Shown piece after piece: positions 56,936 to 64,000 of a stretch of DNA of 64,000 nucleotides. Both the position numbers and the translations under genes were made by a program. Under the pieces are notes generated by a model. It worked only from the letters and a program-made list of their open reading frames with translations. It was not told the origin of the DNA and ran no database searches. Origin of the DNA: Paraburkholderia ferrariae NBRC 106233. GTDB lineage: Bacteria > Pseudomonadota > Gammaproteobacteria > Burkholderiales > Burkholderiaceae. Position 1 is the stretch's first letter, and every line of letters begins with the position of its first letter. The stretch is from NCBI RefSeq assembly GCF_000685035.1, contig NZ_BAYB01000012.1, forward strand, positions 248,001-312,000, read 5' to 3'.

Positions 56936-58132
56936 ATGGATCTCGATTATTCCCCCGCCGACGACGCATTCCGCGCCGAAATCCGCACCTGGCTCGAGGC
57001 CAATCTGCCTCAGGCCGTGCGCCAGAAGATTCTCAACCACAAGCGCCTTTCCCGCGACGACATTGCGAGCTGGCATCAGTTGCTGGGCCAGCGCGGCTGG
57101 TCGGCGCCCGCGTGGCCCGTCGAATACGGCGGCCCCGGCTGGAACGTCGCCCAGCGCCATATCTGGGACGAAGAGTGCGCCCGCGTCGGTGCGCCGCCCG
57201 TACTGCCGTTCGGCGTGTCCATGGTCGCGCCCGTCATCATGAAGTACGGCAACGAGGCGCAAAAGCGCTACTACCTGCCGCGCATCCTCGCCGGCACCGA
57301 CTGGTGGTGCCAGGGCTACTCCGAGCCGGGCTCGGGCTCCGACCTCGCTTCGCTGCGCACGCGCGCCGTGCGCGAAGGCGATCACTACGTCGTGAACGGC
57401 CAGAAAACCTGGACCACGCTCGGCCAGCACGCCGACATGATGTTCTGCCTCGTGCGCACCGACCCGGCTGCCAAGAAGCAGGAGGGCATCTCGTTCCTGC
57501 TGATCGACATGAAAACGCCCGGCATTACCGTGCGTCCGATCGTCATGCTCGACGAAGATCACGAGGTCAACGAGGTGTTCTTCGAAGACGTGAAGGTGCC
57601 CGTCGAGAATCTGGTGGGCGAAGAGAATCGCGGCTGGACCTACGCGAAATACCTGCTCGGCCATGAGCGCACGGGCATTGCGCGCGTGGGCGCCTCGAAG
57701 CGCGAACTGGCGTTCCTCAAGCAGCTTGCCCGCAAGCAGAAGAAGAACGGCAAGCCGCTCATCGAAGATCCGCTCTTTGCGGCGCGCGTGGCGGCGGTCG
57801 AGATCGAACTGATGGCGCTCGAAGTGACCGTCGAGCGCGTGATCGCGAGCGAAGGCGCGGGGCGCGGCCCCGGTCCCGAGGCGTCGATGCTCAAGATCAA
57901 GGGCACCGAAGTCCAGCAGGCGCTGACCGAGCTGATGGTCGATGCGGTCGGCCCGCTCGCGGCGCCGTTCGACCCGGCGTTCCTCGAAGGCGAACACGCC
58001 CACGCGCTGGGCGGCGACGACGACGCGGCACCGCTCGCGGCGTATTACTTCAACTATCGCAAGACGTCGATTTACGGCGGGTCGAACGAAATCCAGAAGA
58101 ACATCATCTCGCAGATGATCCTGGGGATTTGA
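56936..58132 (+). CDS. Acyl-CoA dehydrogenase, first of a pair
   Basis: A 398-residue FAD enzyme. Seen: DLDYSPADDAFRAEIRTWLE at the N-terminus, WCQGYSEPGSGSDLASLRT (FAD/substrate segment), GQKTWTTLGQHAD, and the C-terminal YGGSNEIQKNIISQMILGI. It resembles the larger-subunit type of heteromeric dehydrogenases acting on unusual acyl groups (FadE-type of actinobacterial steroid operons). AGGAGAC precedes the ATG. A second dehydrogenase starts 10 bp downstream. Confidence 0.92.
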   Translation: MDLDYSPADDAFRAEIRTWLEANLPQAVRQKILNHKRLSRDDIASWHQLLGQRGWSAPAWPVEYGGPGWNVAQRHIWDEECARVGAPPVLPFGVSMVAPVIMKYGNEAQKRYYLPRILAGTDWWCQGYSEPGSGSDLASLRTRAVREGDHYVVNGQKTWTTLGQHADMMFCLVRTDPAAKKQEGISFLLIDMKTPGITVRPIVMLDEDHEVNEVFFEDVKVPVENLVGEENRGWTYAKYLLGHERTGIARVGASKRELAFLKQLARKQKKNGKPLIEDPLFAARVAAVEIELMALEVTVERVIASEGAGRGPGPEASMLKIKGTEVQQALTELMVDAVGPLAAPFDPAFLEGEHAHALGGDDDAAPLAAYYFNYRKTSIYGGSNEIQKNIISQMILGI

Positions 58133-58142
58133 GGAGCGGCGC

Positions 58143-59273
58143 ATGAACTTCAATTTCACCGAAGAGCAACAGCAACTCGCCGACGCGCTGCGTCGCTATC
58201 TGGACAAGAGCTACGGCTTCGAAGCGCGCCAGGCGGTCGTGAAGACGCCCGAGGGCGTATCCGCCGGCCACTGGAATGCGTTCGTCGAACTCGGCCTCAC
58301 GGCGCTGCCGGTGCCGGCGGAGCAGGGCGGTTTCGACGGCACGCCGCTCGACATGCTCGTGGTCATGCAGGAGTTGGGCCGCGCGCTCGTGGTCGAGCCG
58401 TACTGGGCCACGGCGGTGGGCGTCGAGGCACTCAGGCTTGCGGGCGGTGTGCCGCAGGGCGATAACGCGCAACTGCTCGAACGCGTGGCATCGGGCGAAG
58501 CGCGTCTTGCCGTGGCATTCCACGAGCCGGAGGCGCGTTACGACCTGTTTTCGATCGACACCACGGCCAGGGAAACCGGCGACGGTTTTGCGCTCACGGG
58601 CGCCAAGTCGGTCGTGCAGCACGGCGCGCAGGCGGACTACTGGATCGTGCCGGCGCGTCTTGCCGGCGAAGTCGCGCTTTTCGTCGTGGCGCGCGATGCG
58701 AAGGGTGTCGAAGTGCAGGACTACCGCACGATCGACTGCCAGCGCGCCGCCACGCTGAAGTTCGACGGCGCACATGCGCGCCGTCTGGGCGATGCCTCGG
58801 TGGGGGCGGCGGTGTGGGAACAGATCGCCGATTACGCGACCTTCCTGCTGTGCGCCGAAGCCATCGGCGCGATGGATGCGCTCAACCATGCCACGGTCGA
58901 GTACACGAAGACGCGCCAGCAGTTCGGCGTGCCCATCGCACGCTTCCAGGCGTTGCAGCACCGCATGGCCGAAATGCTGATCCACGCCGAGCAGGCCCGC
59001 TCGCTCACGTATCTCGCCGCGGCGCGCTACAGTAGCGAGTCGGCCGACGAGCGCCGCCGCGCGATTTCCGCCGCGAAGGTGCGCGTGGGGCAGGCGGCGC
59101 GGTATGTCGGCCAGCAGGCCGTGCAACTGCACGGCGGCATGGGCGTCACCAACGAGGTAGCCGCGGCGCATCTGTTCAAGCGCCTCACGATCATCGACAC
59201 TACGCTCGGCGACGTCGATCATCATCTTGAGCGGTTTGCCGCGCTGCCGGGTTTTGCCGGATCGGCGGCGTGA
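58143..59273 (+). CDS. Acyl-CoA dehydrogenase, second of a pair
   Basis: A 376-residue acyl-CoA dehydrogenase-like protein, more divergent than its partner. Seen: NFNFTEEQQQLADALRRYL, TKTRQQFGVPIARFQALQH, and QLHGGMGVTNE followed by LFKRLTIIDTTLGDVDHHL. The standard GSGSD-type segment before the beta domain is replaced by FHEPEARYDLF. This suggests a complementary subunit of an alpha2beta2 enzyme with the preceding gene. The two genes are 10 bp apart. Confidence 0.9.
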   Translation: MNFNFTEEQQQLADALRRYLDKSYGFEARQAVVKTPEGVSAGHWNAFVELGLTALPVPAEQGGFDGTPLDMLVVMQELGRALVVEPYWATAVGVEALRLAGGVPQGDNAQLLERVASGEARLAVAFHEPEARYDLFSIDTTARETGDGFALTGAKSVVQHGAQADYWIVPARLAGEVALFVVARDAKGVEVQDYRTIDCQRAATLKFDGAHARRLGDASVGAAVWEQIADYATFLLCAEAIGAMDALNHATVEYTKTRQQFGVPIARFQALQHRMAEMLIHAEQARSLTYLAAARYSSESADERRRAISAAKVRVGQAARYVGQQAVQLHGGMGVTNEVAAAHLFKRLTIIDTTLGDVDHHLERFAALPGFAGSAA

Positions 59274-59274
59274 C

Positions 59275-59310
59275 GGTGACTTGAGCGGTGACTTGATCGG
59301 CAACCTGAGC
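59275..59310 (+). repeat. 12-bp tandem repeat
   Basis: Three 12-bp units of the form GGTGACTTGAGC, the last degenerate, begin two bases after the stop codon of the second dehydrogenase. Confidence 0.8.
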
Positions 59311-59339
59311 GCGATACTGCAGCAGCGAGGAAAGCAACG

Positions 59340-59798
59340 ATGGGCCTGAGTTACGAAGACCTGGAAGTGGGCAAGACGTATGAAGTCGGCTCGCATACGT
59401 TCACGCGCGAGGAGATCGTGCATTTCGCGGAGCAGTTCGATCCGCAGCCGTTCCACGTGGACGAAGCGGCTGGCGAGGCGTCGATGTTCCGCGGCCTCGT
59501 GGCGAGCGGCTGGCACACGTGCTCGGTCATGATGGGCATGCTGGTGCGCAATTTCCTGCACGGTTCGACTTCGATGGGCTCGCCCGGCGTCGACGAGATC
59601 CGCTGGTTCAAGCCGACGCGCGTCGGCGACACGCTGACCATGAAGAACACCGTCGTCAGCAAGCGCGTCTCGGAGAGCAAACCCGATCGCGGCATCGTCG
59701 AAACGCGCTGGGACGGCATCAACCAGCACGGCGAGACCATCGTCACGGTCCGCTCGAAGGCGCTGTTCGGGTTGCGCCATCCGGGAGGCGCGCAATGA
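59340..59798 (+). CDS. MaoC-like hydratase, first of a pair
   Basis: A 152-residue hot-dog-fold protein of the MaoC/(R)-specific enoyl-CoA hydratase type. The catalytic Asp/His pair is seen as Asp34 and His39 in EQFDPQPFHVD, followed by the FRGLVASGWHT helix. GAGGAAAG precedes the ATG. Its stop overlaps the next gene (ATGA). It likely hydrates the enoyl-CoA made by the preceding dehydrogenases. Confidence 0.92.
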   Translation: MGLSYEDLEVGKTYEVGSHTFTREEIVHFAEQFDPQPFHVDEAAGEASMFRGLVASGWHTCSVMMGMLVRNFLHGSTSMGSPGVDEIRWFKPTRVGDTLTMKNTVVSKRVSESKPDRGIVETRWDGINQHGETIVTVRSKALFGLRHPGGAQ

Positions 59799-60265
59799 GC
59801 GAGAGCGGAGTCGTGCAGATCGCCGACGTGGCGGCGCTGCGCGCGCTTGCGGGCGGCGCGCCGTTCACGAGCGGCTGGATCACGGTGGGCGAGCCGCAGG
59901 TGCTGGGCTTTGCCGACGCCACCGGCGACCATCAGTGGATCCATGTGGACGCGGAGCGTGCGCGCCGCGAGTCGCCATTCGGCGGCCCGATCGCGCACGG
60001 CTTTCTCACGCTTTCGCTGATTCCGGCGCTGCTCGAACAGACGGTGCAGATGCGCCAGCGCATGGGCGTGAACTATGGGCTCAACCGTGTGCGCTTCACG
60101 TCGCCGGTGCCTGTGGGCGCGAAGCTGCGCGCGCGCTTTGCCGTGAAGGAAGTGGGCGACATCGGCGACGGCGGCGTGCAGGTGACGTGGGATGTCACCG
60201 TCGAGCGCGAGGGAAGCGACCGGCCTGCGTGCGTTGCGGAGTTCATTACGCGGCACTACTTCTGA
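59795..60265 (+). CDS. MaoC-like hydratase, second of a pair
   Basis: A 156-residue hot-dog protein. The catalytic pair is Asp45 and His50 in ATGDHQWIHVD, followed by FGGPIAHGFLTLSL, the classical hydratase-2 signature. Both MaoC proteins keep the dyad, so each may be active alone. It is translationally coupled to the first one and ends the operon before a strong terminator. Confidence 0.93.
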   Translation: MSESGVVQIADVAALRALAGGAPFTSGWITVGEPQVLGFADATGDHQWIHVDAERARRESPFGGPIAHGFLTLSLIPALLEQTVQMRQRMGVNYGLNRVRFTSPVPVGAKLRARFAVKEVGDIGDGGVQVTWDVTVEREGSDRPACVAEFITRHYF

Positions 60266-60278
60266 GCGCGTCACCATG

Positions 60279-60320
60279 AAAGAAGGGGCGTTCGGCCGTG
60301 TAGCCGGACGCCCCTTCTTT
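60279..60320. terminator. Bidirectional terminator
   Basis: An 18-bp stem with one G-U pair (60279-60296 with 60303-60320) and a 6-nt loop, with A3 before and T5 across the end. It serves the MaoC operon and the convergent glutathione transferase gene. Confidence 0.93.
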
Positions 60321-60349
60321 TTGCGCCCCGTTTTGCGCCCAGGCGGTGC

Positions 60350-61051
60350 TCAGTGCTTCGCGTACTGCGTCGCGCCGAACAGCACTTCGCGCGCCTTGTC
60401 GTCGGTGATGGGCTTGCGGGCCGACGCCAGCACTTCCACGCCGCGCCTGACCGCCGGGCGCGCCGCGATGGCCTCGTGCCAGCGCTTCACGTTCGGCAGC
60501 GCGTCGAGGTCGATGCCCTGGTTCTGCCACGAGCGCGTCCACGGAAACGCGGCGATATCGGCGATGGTGTACTCGTTGCCCGCGAGGTATTCGGTCTTGC
60601 CGAGCTGCGTGTCCATCACGTTGTAGAGGCGCTTCGCCTCGTTGGTGTAGCGGTTCACGGCGTATTCGATCTTCTCGGGCGCGTAGAGGCGGAAGTGGTG
60701 CGCCTGGCCGAGCATGGGGCCGAGGCCGCCCATCTGGAACATGACCCATTGCAGCACGTCGTAGCGCGCGGCGAGGTCCTCGGGCATGAACTTGCCCGTT
60801 TTCGCGGCGAGGTAGATGAGGATCGCGCCGGACTCGAAGAGCGAGAACGGCTTGCCGTCTTCGCGCGCCGGGCCTTCGGGATCGACGATGGCCGGGATCT
60901 TGTTGTTCGGGCTGATGGCGAGAAAATCGGGCTTGAACTGGTCGCCCGCACCGATATCGATGGGATGCGCCCGGTACGGGAGACCGGTTTCCTCCAGCAT
61001 GATGTGGACTTTATGGCCGTTCGGCGTGGCCCAGCTATAGACGTCGATCAT
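60350..61051 (-). CDS. Glutathione S-transferase family, YfcG/YghU-like
   Basis: A 233-residue protein with an N-terminal thioredoxin-like domain (MIDVYSWATPNGHKVHIMLE, NNKIPAIVDPEG, and LFESGAILIYLA, which binds the glutathione gamma-glutamyl part) and a helical C-terminal domain (YTIADIAAFPWTRSW). The TPNGHKV segment is typical of the Nu class, represented by E. coli YfcG, a disulfide-bond oxidoreductase. It has its own promoter region of about 190 bp shared with the end of the dehydrogenase gene. Confidence 0.92.
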   Translation of the reverse strand: MIDVYSWATPNGHKVHIMLEETGLPYRAHPIDIGAGDQFKPDFLAISPNNKIPAIVDPEGPAREDGKPFSLFESGAILIYLAAKTGKFMPEDLAARYDVLQWVMFQMGGLGPMLGQAHHFRLYAPEKIEYAVNRYTNEAKRLYNVMDTQLGKTEYLAGNEYTIADIAAFPWTRSWQNQGIDLDALPNVKRWHEAIAARPAVRRGVEVLASARKPITDDKAREVLFGATQYAKH

Positions 61052-61245
61052 CGTGGCTCCAAGGCACGGTAGAAGGGCGGCGGGCGGCCCGTGGCGCGTC
61101 GCCGGATCTCGCGGAAATTAGCATAGTTCGAGACGGGTTGCCGAAGGCGAACCGGAGCCCGCGTTGGCGGCAGGGCTATCGGGGCCGCCGTGCCCACCGT
61201 GCCGATCTCGGCCGGACGGGCACGGCAGCCGTTCAGCGCGGCCGG

Positions 61246-62505
61246 TCAGGAGCGCGTGACCGGCAGCTCGACGCGCGAGGCCGCGTCGGCATCCATATGC
61301 TTCGCCAGTTCCAGCTTGGCGATGGCGTTGCGGTGGACCTCGTCGGGGCCGTCGGCGAAGCGCAGGGTACGCGCCGACGCATACGCATAAGCGAGCGGGA
61401 AGTCGCCGCTCACGCCGGCCGCGCCGTGCACCTGCATCGCCCAGTCGATCACCTGGCAGGCCATGTTCGGCGCCACCACCTTGATCATCGCGATCTCGCC
61501 GCGCGCGCCCTTGTTGCCTACGGTATCCATCATGTAGGCCGTCTTGAGCGTGAGCAGGCGCGCCTGGTCGATCATGCAGCGCGCTTCGGCGATGCGCTCC
61601 TGCGTGACCGTTTGCATTGCCACCGGCTTGCCGAACGCGACGCGCGAGAGCGCCCGTTTTGCCATGAGTTCGATCGCGCGCTCGGCTAGGCCGATCAGGC
61701 GCATGCAGTGGTGGATGCGGCCCGGCCCGAGACGCCCCTGGGCGATCTCGAAGCCGCGGCCTTCGCCCAGCAGAATGTTCGAAGCCGGCACGCGCACGTT
61801 TTCGAGCGCGATTTCCATGTGGCCGTGCGGCGCGTCGTCGTAGCCGAATACCGTGAGCGGACGGCGCACGGTGATGCCGGCGGCGTCGGCGGGCACGAGA
61901 ATCATCGACTGCTGGGCGTGGCGCGGTCCTTCGGGATCGGTCTTGCCCATCACGATATAGACCGCGCAGCGCGGGTCGCCCGCGCCCGAGGACCACCACT
62001 TCGTGCCGTTGATCACGCACTCGTCGCCGTCGCGTTCGATGCGCGTCTGGATGTTGGTCGCGTCCGAGGACGCCACGTCCGGCTCGGTCATCAGGAATGC
62101 CGAGCGAATCTGCCCTTCCAGCAGCGGCTGGAGCCACTCGCGCTTGTGCGCCTCGCTGCCGTAGCGCTCGATGGTTTCCATGTTGCCCGTGTCGGGCGCG
62201 CTGCAGTTGAAGACTTCCGGCGCCCAGTACACGCGGCCCATGATCTCGCACAGCGGCGCGTACTCGAGATTCGTGAGTCCGGCGCCGCGCACCGAGTCGG
62301 GCAGGAACAGATTCCACAGTCCCGCTTCGCGCGCCTTCACCTTCAGCGTCTCGACGATGTCGGTCGGCACCCACGGGTTGCCGTTCGCGCGGTTGCGCTC
62401 GACTTCCTCGTGATAGACGGACTCGTTCGGGTAGATATGTTCGTCGAAGAACGCGAGCAGCTTTTCGCGCAGTACCTGGACTTTCGGGGTGTAATCGAAA
62501 TTCAT
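61246..62505 (-). CDS. Acyl-CoA dehydrogenase, ACAD10/11-like
   Basis: A 419-residue dehydrogenase. Seen: [13 protein letters not shown] near residue 22, [53 protein letters not shown], and [20 protein letters not shown]. These segments match the dehydrogenase half of ACAD10/ACAD11 and LvaC-like enzymes. It lies 52 bp after the APH-type kinase gene and is probably co-transcribed. The substrate may be a 4-phospho-acyl-CoA if the kinase acts first; that is inference. Confidence 0.92.
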   Translation of the reverse strand: MNFDYTPKVQVLREKLLAFFDEHIYPNESVYHEEVERNRANGNPWVPTDIVETLKVKAREAGLWNLFLPDSVRGAGLTNLEYAPLCEIMGRVYWAPEVFNCSAPDTGNMETIERYGSEAHKREWLQPLLEGQIRSAFLMTEPDVASSDATNIQTRIERDGDECVINGTKWWSSGAGDPRCAVYIVMGKTDPEGPRHAQQSMILVPADAAGITVRRPLTVFGYDDAPHGHMEIALENVRVPASNILLGEGRGFEIAQGRLGPGRIHHCMRLIGLAERAIELMAKRALSRVAFGKPVAMQTVTQERIAEARCMIDQARLLTLKTAYMMDTVGNKGARGEIAMIKVVAPNMACQVIDWAMQVHGAAGVSGDFPLAYAYASARTLRFADGPDEVHRNAIAKLELAKHMDADAASRVELPVTRS

Positions 62506-62557
62506 CTATGACCTCGCCTTGAAAGTATCTGTCGTGCCGGTGTCGTGTCTGCCTGGG

Positions 62558-63664
62558 CTAGCGCACCTTCTGCGCGTAGCGCCACGCGAGTTCGGCCATG
62601 GGCCGCGCGCGGCTGCCCGCGTCCACGGCCTGGGCGCTCGCCGCGGTGCCGTCCACGACGCGCTTCATGATCCCCTGCAGGATGGCTGCGATGCGGAACA
62701 TGTTGTACGCGAGATAGAAGTTCCAGTCGCCGCGAATTTCGAGGCCGGTGCGCTCGCAGTAGCGGCGCACGTAGTCCGCTTCGTCGGGAATGCCGAGCGC
62801 CGCCCAGTCGAGCCCGCCGATGCCGCGGAACTGCCCCGGATCGACGTGCCAGGCCATGCAGTGGTACGAAAAATCGGCGAGCGGGTCGCCGAGCGTCGAT
62901 AGCTCCCAGTCGAGCACGGCGAGCACGCGCGGCTCGGTGGGATGGAAAATCAGGTTGTCGAGCCGGTAATCGCCATGGACGACCGAGACGCGCGAACCCG
63001 TGTCGCCGGGTATGTGCTGCGGCAGCCATTCGATGAGGCGGTGCATGGCCTCGATCGGCTCCGTTTCCGACGCCTGATACTGGCGGCTCCAGCGATCGAT
63101 CTGGCGTGCGAAATAATTGCCGGGCTTGCCGTAATCGCCCAGTCCCACGGCTTCGGGGTTCACGTTGTGGAGCGCCGCCATCACGCGGTTCATTTCGTCG
63201 TAGATCGCGGCGCGCGCTTCGCGCGTCATGCCGGGCAGCGACTGGTCCCACATCACGCGGCCTTCCACGAACTCCATCACGTAGAACGCGCGGCCGATCA
63301 CGGCTTCGTCTTCGCACAGCGCGAGCATTTTCGCCACGGGCACGTCGGTGCCGCCGAGTGCGTCCATGACGCGATACTCGCGCTCGATGGCATGCGCGGA
63401 CGGCAGCAGCTTCGCCTTCGGCCCGGGCTTCGCGCGCATCACGTAGGTGCGCTTCGGCGTAACGAGCTTGAAGGTGGGATTGGACTGGCCGCCGGCGAAC
63501 TGCTCGACGGCCAGCGGCCCGGCGAAGCCTTCCACGTGCGCCGCGAGCCAGGCAGCCAGCGCCCCGGTATCGAAGCGTTGTCGCTCGGCAACCGGGCGCG
63601 TGCCTTCGAACGCCGAGTAGTCGGTTTGCTTCGGGGTGTCTCCATCCGTCGTGGCTTGCGCCAT
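62558..63664 (-). CDS. APH-type phosphotransferase, ACAD10/LvaA-like
   Basis: A 368-residue kinase of the aminoglycoside phosphotransferase fold. Seen: QFAGGQSNPTFKLVTPKRTY (glycine-rich loop), the Lys in YVMRAKPGPKAKLL, catalytic loop VVHGDYRLDNLIFH, and metal-binding VLDWELSTLGDPLADF. Sequence and neighbour match the kinase half of ACAD10/11 and LvaA, which phosphorylate 4-hydroxyacyl-CoA, rather than an antibiotic resistance enzyme. AAGGGAGACA precedes the ATG. Confidence 0.92.
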   Translation of the reverse strand: MAQATTDGDTPKQTDYSAFEGTRPVAERQRFDTGALAAWLAAHVEGFAGPLAVEQFAGGQSNPTFKLVTPKRTYVMRAKPGPKAKLLPSAHAIEREYRVMDALGGTDVPVAKMLALCEDEAVIGRAFYVMEFVEGRVMWDQSLPGMTREARAAIYDEMNRVMAALHNVNPEAVGLGDYGKPGNYFARQIDRWSRQYQASETEPIEAMHRLIEWLPQHIPGDTGSRVSVVHGDYRLDNLIFHPTEPRVLAVLDWELSTLGDPLADFSYHCMAWHVDPGQFRGIGGLDWAALGIPDEADYVRRYCERTGLEIRGDWNFYLAYNMFRIAAILQGIMKRVVDGTAASAQAVDAGSRARPMAELAWRYAQKVR

Positions 63665-63724
63665 GTCTGTCTCCCTTCTTGTGTCGATCCGGTGCGCGGG
63701 CGCGTGCCCCGGCTCCGCTTCGCG

Positions 63725-64000
63725 CTAACCGTGCGGCCGATAGCGCAGAAATTGCGCGTAAAGCATTTCCATCGTCGTGTTGCGCACGTCGCGGTGCAGC
63801 GTAGACGGCGGCGCAAAATTGAGCAGGCGCACGACCCAGTCCGCGTTTGCCGCGCCCACGTCGAGCGCGTTGATGCAGCCCGTGGCCTGGGCGAGGTGCC
63901 CGAAGAACGTGCGCCCGCCCGCCGTGATCGCGTGCGAGAGGATCGCGCGGTTCACGCCGCCGTGCAGCACGAGGAGCGCCGTGTCCCACGACGGATCGGC
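63725..64000 (-). CDS. Histidine phosphatase family protein, C-terminal part
   Basis: The gene runs off the right edge, so only the last 91 residues are seen. LLVLHGGVNRAILSHAI contains the second conserved His of the phosphoglycerate-mutase-like fold. The C-terminus STLHRDVRNTTMEMLYAQFL is typical of a group often found next to APH-type kinase and acyl-CoA dehydrogenase genes. It lies upstream of the kinase by 60 bp and probably belongs to the same operon. Confidence 0.82.
   Translation of the reverse strand, partial: ADPSWDTALLVLHGGVNRAILSHAITAGGRTFFGHLAQATGCINALDVGAANADWVVRLLNFAPPSTLHRDVRNTTMEMLYAQFLRYRPHG

Noticed and set aside
62558..63664. Aminoglycoside resistance kinase
   Set aside because: The fold is shared, but sequence motifs and the adjacent acyl-CoA dehydrogenase point to the ACAD10/LvaA type.

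Overview
The window is a contiguous stretch of chromosomal, high-GC DNA whose gene content and order point to the Burkholderiaceae (Burkholderia, Paraburkholderia, Caballeronia or a close relative). The main signs are a complete nuoABCDEFGHIJKLMN operon followed by a DUF2818 gene, an ilvBNC-psd-pssA-leuA block, an rpsO-pnp pair, tpiA-secG-tRNA-Leu directly before nuo, and several families typical of Betaproteobacteria (DUF3106, DUF3619, DUF1178, DUF924, DUF4126). This assignment is inferred from family content, not from a search. I see no prophage, insertion sequence, rRNA or CRISPR array.

Layout. 1-1426: the end of mgsA and a quinone oxidoreductase. 1479-10216: the high-affinity potassium uptake locus, with a KdpE-like box, two tiny membrane-peptide genes (the second is kdpF), kdpABC, a strong hairpin, and the kdpDE sensor/regulator pair. 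10238-10632: a TATAAT promoter, a guanidine-II (mini-ykkC) riboswitch and the guanidinium exporter gdx. 10878-16209: DUF4126, a YbbP-like permease, a truncated hemoglobin, an alanyl-tRNA editing protein and DUF924. 16206-18497 (minus): an SDR, a 10-bp tandem repeat, and a LOG-family/TetR pair. 18751-21593 (minus): diacylglycerol kinase, a GT4 glycosyltransferase and a metallophosphoesterase, which together could form a phospholipid-to-glycolipid remodelling operon. 21795-24329 (minus): an ECF-like sigma factor with DUF3619, DUF3106 and RDD membrane proteins.

24696-31998: branched-chain amino acid synthesis (ilvB, ilvN, ilvC, and leuA with a leucine-rich leader peptide), interrupted by two phosphatidylethanolamine genes (psd, pssA). 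32111-34178: a minus-strand lipoprotein and a plus-strand amino-acid-type substrate-binding protein. 34322-37152: rpsO and pnp, with a long hairpin in the pnp leader that resembles an RNase III site. 37316-39996: a second quinone oxidoreductase, tpiA, secG and tRNA-Leu(GAG). 40155-55507: respiratory complex I and DUF2818. 55610-60265: NUDIX hydrolase, DUF1178, then a fatty-acid-type operon of two acyl-CoA dehydrogenases and two MaoC hydratases. 60350-64000 (minus): a Nu-class-like glutathione transferase, then histidine phosphatase, APH-type kinase and acyl-CoA dehydrogenase genes, the last two resembling the two halves of ACAD10/11 and the LvaA/LvaC pair.

The most rewarding parts for follow-up are the phosphoesterase/GT4/DgkA operon with a Pho-box-like site, the leucine leader peptide that may be translated from a leaderless transcript, the guanidine-II riboswitch nested at the end of kdpE, the sigma/DUF3619/DUF3106 operon, and the two acyl-CoA dehydrogenase modules. 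Short tandem repeats with a 10- or 12-bp period recur between genes.
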